15,717 nt of DNA from assembly GCA_023412635.1 (NCBI GenBank), contig JAEYNI010000171.1, forward strand, positions 1 through 15,717. The letters run 5' to 3'. The position numbers and the translations under genes were made by a program. The notes below the pieces were generated by a model that saw only the letters and a program-made list of their open reading frames with translations, was not told the origin of the DNA and ran no database searches. This document shows, piece by piece, positions 14,561 to 15,717 of the stretch. How positions within the stretch are numbered: the first letter of the stretch is position 1; every line of letters begins with the position of its first letter. Origin of the DNA: Bacillota bacterium (GTDB taxonomy: Bacteria > Bacillota > Clostridia > Acetivibrionales > DSM-1351).

Positions 14561-14566
14561 TATAAT
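14561..14566 (+). promoter_or_regulatory. -10 box of the ABC transporter promoter
   Basis: A consensus TATAAT stands without a recognisable -35 at 17 bases upstream (ACGCAG). A perfect -10 with a poor -35 is typical of promoters that need an activator, in line with the operator-like palindrome upstream. Confidence 0.4.
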
Positions 14567-14693
14567 TTGATGTGTGCTGAAGTTAAGTTATGCTTCAATA
14601 CATACGTGTTAACAAACGGTCTGGATTAGTTCCGGTTTAATAATTGCAGGAATAATGCTAATAAAGTTATAAAAAATGAATGGAGGAACAAAG

Positions 14694-15371
14694 ATGGAAG
14701 TATTAAGAATTGAAAATTTAACAAAGAAATACGGAAAGGGTCAGAATGAAGTTGTAGCTGTGGACAATATAAGCTTTTCAGTTAATAAGGGTGAATTTGT
14801 AGCAATCGTCGGTCCCAGCGGCTCGGGTAAAAGTACCCTGTTGCATTTGCTGGGCGGTGTTGATAAACCTACTTCCGGTAAGGTTTATATAGACGATACC
14901 GACATTTACGGCCTTAAGGAGAAGGAATTATCTGTTTTAAGAAGAAGAAAGGTCGGTTTTGTGTTTCAGGCCTATAATCTGATTCCGGTATTATCGGCAG
15001 AGGAGAATATTCTCATGCCCCTTCTGCTGGATAACAGGAAGGAAGATAAGCAGTACATTGATGAGCTTCTCACCATATTAGATCTGAAGGATAGAAGAAG
15101 ACACTTGCCGTCGGAACTTTCCGGCGGTCAACAGCAGCGTGTTTCCATAGGAAGGGCGCTTGCAAACAAACCCTCCATAATACTGGCAGACGAACCTACC
15201 GGAAATCTCGATACCAAAAACTCCAGGGAAGTGCTGGAATTGCTGAAATACTCCGCCAAAAAATACAATCAAACCCTGATACTCATTTCACATGATATGA
15301 ATATTGCCAGTATGGCAGATAGGATAATCAGTATTGTTGACGGAAGAATTTCTTCTGATAAGGAGGTCTGA
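14694..15371 (+). CDS. ABC transporter ATP-binding protein (MacB/BceA type)
   Basis: The 225-residue ATPase carries Walker A GPSGSGKST (40-48), Q-loop Gln92, signature LSGGQQQR (142-149), Walker B ILADEP (163-168) and H-loop His200. The DEPTGNLD stretch and overall pattern put it in the LolD/MacB/BceA group, whose partners are FtsX-like permeases and which act in antibiotic-peptide resistance or export rather than solute uptake. I use the ATG at 14694, seven bases after GGAGG; an ATG at 14676 precedes that site and is not used. Its stop (TGA at 15369-15371) overlaps the region where the permease begins. The upstream palindrome suggests control by an OmpR-type response regulator, not present in the window. 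Confidence 0.93.
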   Translation: MEVLRIENLTKKYGKGQNEVVAVDNISFSVNKGEFVAIVGPSGSGKSTLLHLLGGVDKPTSGKVYIDDTDIYGLKEKELSVLRRRKVGFVFQAYNLIPVLSAEENILMPLLLDNRKEDKQYIDELLTILDLKDRRRHLPSELSGGQQQRVSIGRALANKPSIILADEPTGNLDTKNSREVLELLKYSAKKYNQTLILISHDMNIASMADRIISIVDGRISSDKEV

Positions 15372-15373
15372 TG

Positions 15374-15717
15374 ATGAAGAGTTATTCTACTTTAACGGTA
15401 CGATATCTGAGGAAGCATCTGGGTAGAACCATACTAACTCTCATCGGCATCATTGTGGCCATAGCAATGTTCACAGCTATAGGCAGTATTTATTACAGCG
15501 GTATTAATGATGAGATAGAGCGCGCCAAAGAAAATGGAAACTATGAAATTCTATTTTATAATGCAGACAGAGAGCAGGTTAAGGTTCTTGCTGCCAATGC
15601 GGAGATAAAGAATGGTGGTATGGTAAAGGAGGAGGGAACATTTACAATTGAGACCAATCTGCTTACCGAGTCCTTAAAGAAAGTCAATATTAAAGCGTAT
15701 GACCGAAGTGCCTTCAG
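15374..15717 (+). CDS. FtsX-like ABC transporter permease, cut by the window end
   Basis: The frame stays open from the start to the last base (114 codons). The sequence has one N-terminal membrane helix (TILTLIGIIVAIAMFTAIGS, about 20-39) followed by an extracytoplasmic stretch (about 45-114), the plan of FtsX/MacB-like permeases, whose remaining helices would lie beyond the window. AGGAGGT is within the end of the ATPase gene; the second of two adjacent ATGs (15374) has the better spacing, and the first (15371) overlaps the ATPase stop as TGATG. It forms an export or peptide-sensing complex with the ATPase. Confidence 0.85.
   Translation, partial: MKSYSTLTVRYLRKHLGRTILTLIGIIVAIAMFTAIGSIYYSGINDEIERAKENGNYEILFYNADREQVKVLAANAEIKNGGMVKEEGTFTIETNLLTESLKKVNIKAYDRSAF

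Noticed and set aside
1..15717. CRISPR arrays, tRNAs, rRNAs, prophage or IS transposases
   Set aside because: No regularly spaced repeats, tRNA-like cloverleaf, rRNA segment or transposase/integrase motif was found on either strand.

Overview
The window is AT-rich and its genes carry strong AGGAGG-type ribosome-binding sites. It encodes a spore germinant receptor, a fused CoA-disulfide-reductase/sulfurtransferase protein and UppP. Together these point to an anaerobic, spore-forming Firmicute of class Clostridia. The flavour resembles Ruminiclostridium or Clostridium cluster III, but the species cannot be proved from this sequence. I see no rRNA, tRNA, transposase, phage gene or CRISPR array; most of the window looks like ordinary chromosome.

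Layout. (1) 1-152 is the tail of an unidentified gene. (2) 416-880 is a CheX-type CheY-P phosphatase with a candidate promoter and two AT-rich palindromes upstream. (3) 987-3833, minus strand, is a two-gene sulfur/redox unit: an 835-residue CoADR-rhodanese-TusA-DsrE fusion followed by a cysteine-rich ArsR repressor. Its promoter lies inside a perfect 8-bp inverted repeat that is a good candidate ArsR operator. (4) 4028-4165 is an unlisted 45-residue Lys-rich protein, followed by an SDR dehydrogenase with a clear terminator. (5) 5266-6111, minus strand, is uppP. (6) 6112-6867 is the largest gene-poor stretch. It holds a 14-bp inverted repeat with TG...CA ends, a GC-rich cluster of hairpins that looks like a structured RNA of unknown class, and a leader for trmB with a hairpin and a 29-codon upstream ORF that ends in the trmB ribosome-binding site. 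(7) 6868-10377, plus strand, carries trmB, a second SAM methyltransferase, an XRE/S24-like regulator lacking the catalytic Ser, and CorA. (8) 10380-14431, minus strand, is a four-gene germinant receptor operon in the order A-C-D-B, including the small D-type membrane protein, behind a possible forespore sigma-G promoter. (9) 14513 to the window end, plus strand, is an ABC transporter (ATPase plus truncated FtsX-like permease) with a perfect TNACA-N4-TGTAA palindrome like that bound by BceR-type regulators.

How the parts fit. The fusion enzyme would use NAD(P)H to reduce CoA-disulfide/persulfides and pass sulfane sulfur along three cysteine relay domains, with the ArsR protein as a plausible persulfide or thiol sensor that autoregulates the unit. 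The ger operon makes the A, B, C and D subunits of one inner-membrane nutrient receptor in the forespore. The ABC unit looks like a peptide-antibiotic response transporter, but its two-component regulator is not in the window. Start sites were revised from the longest ORF where the ribosome-binding site demanded it (uppP, trmB, gerKA-like, ABC ATPase, permease; arsR uses TTG).
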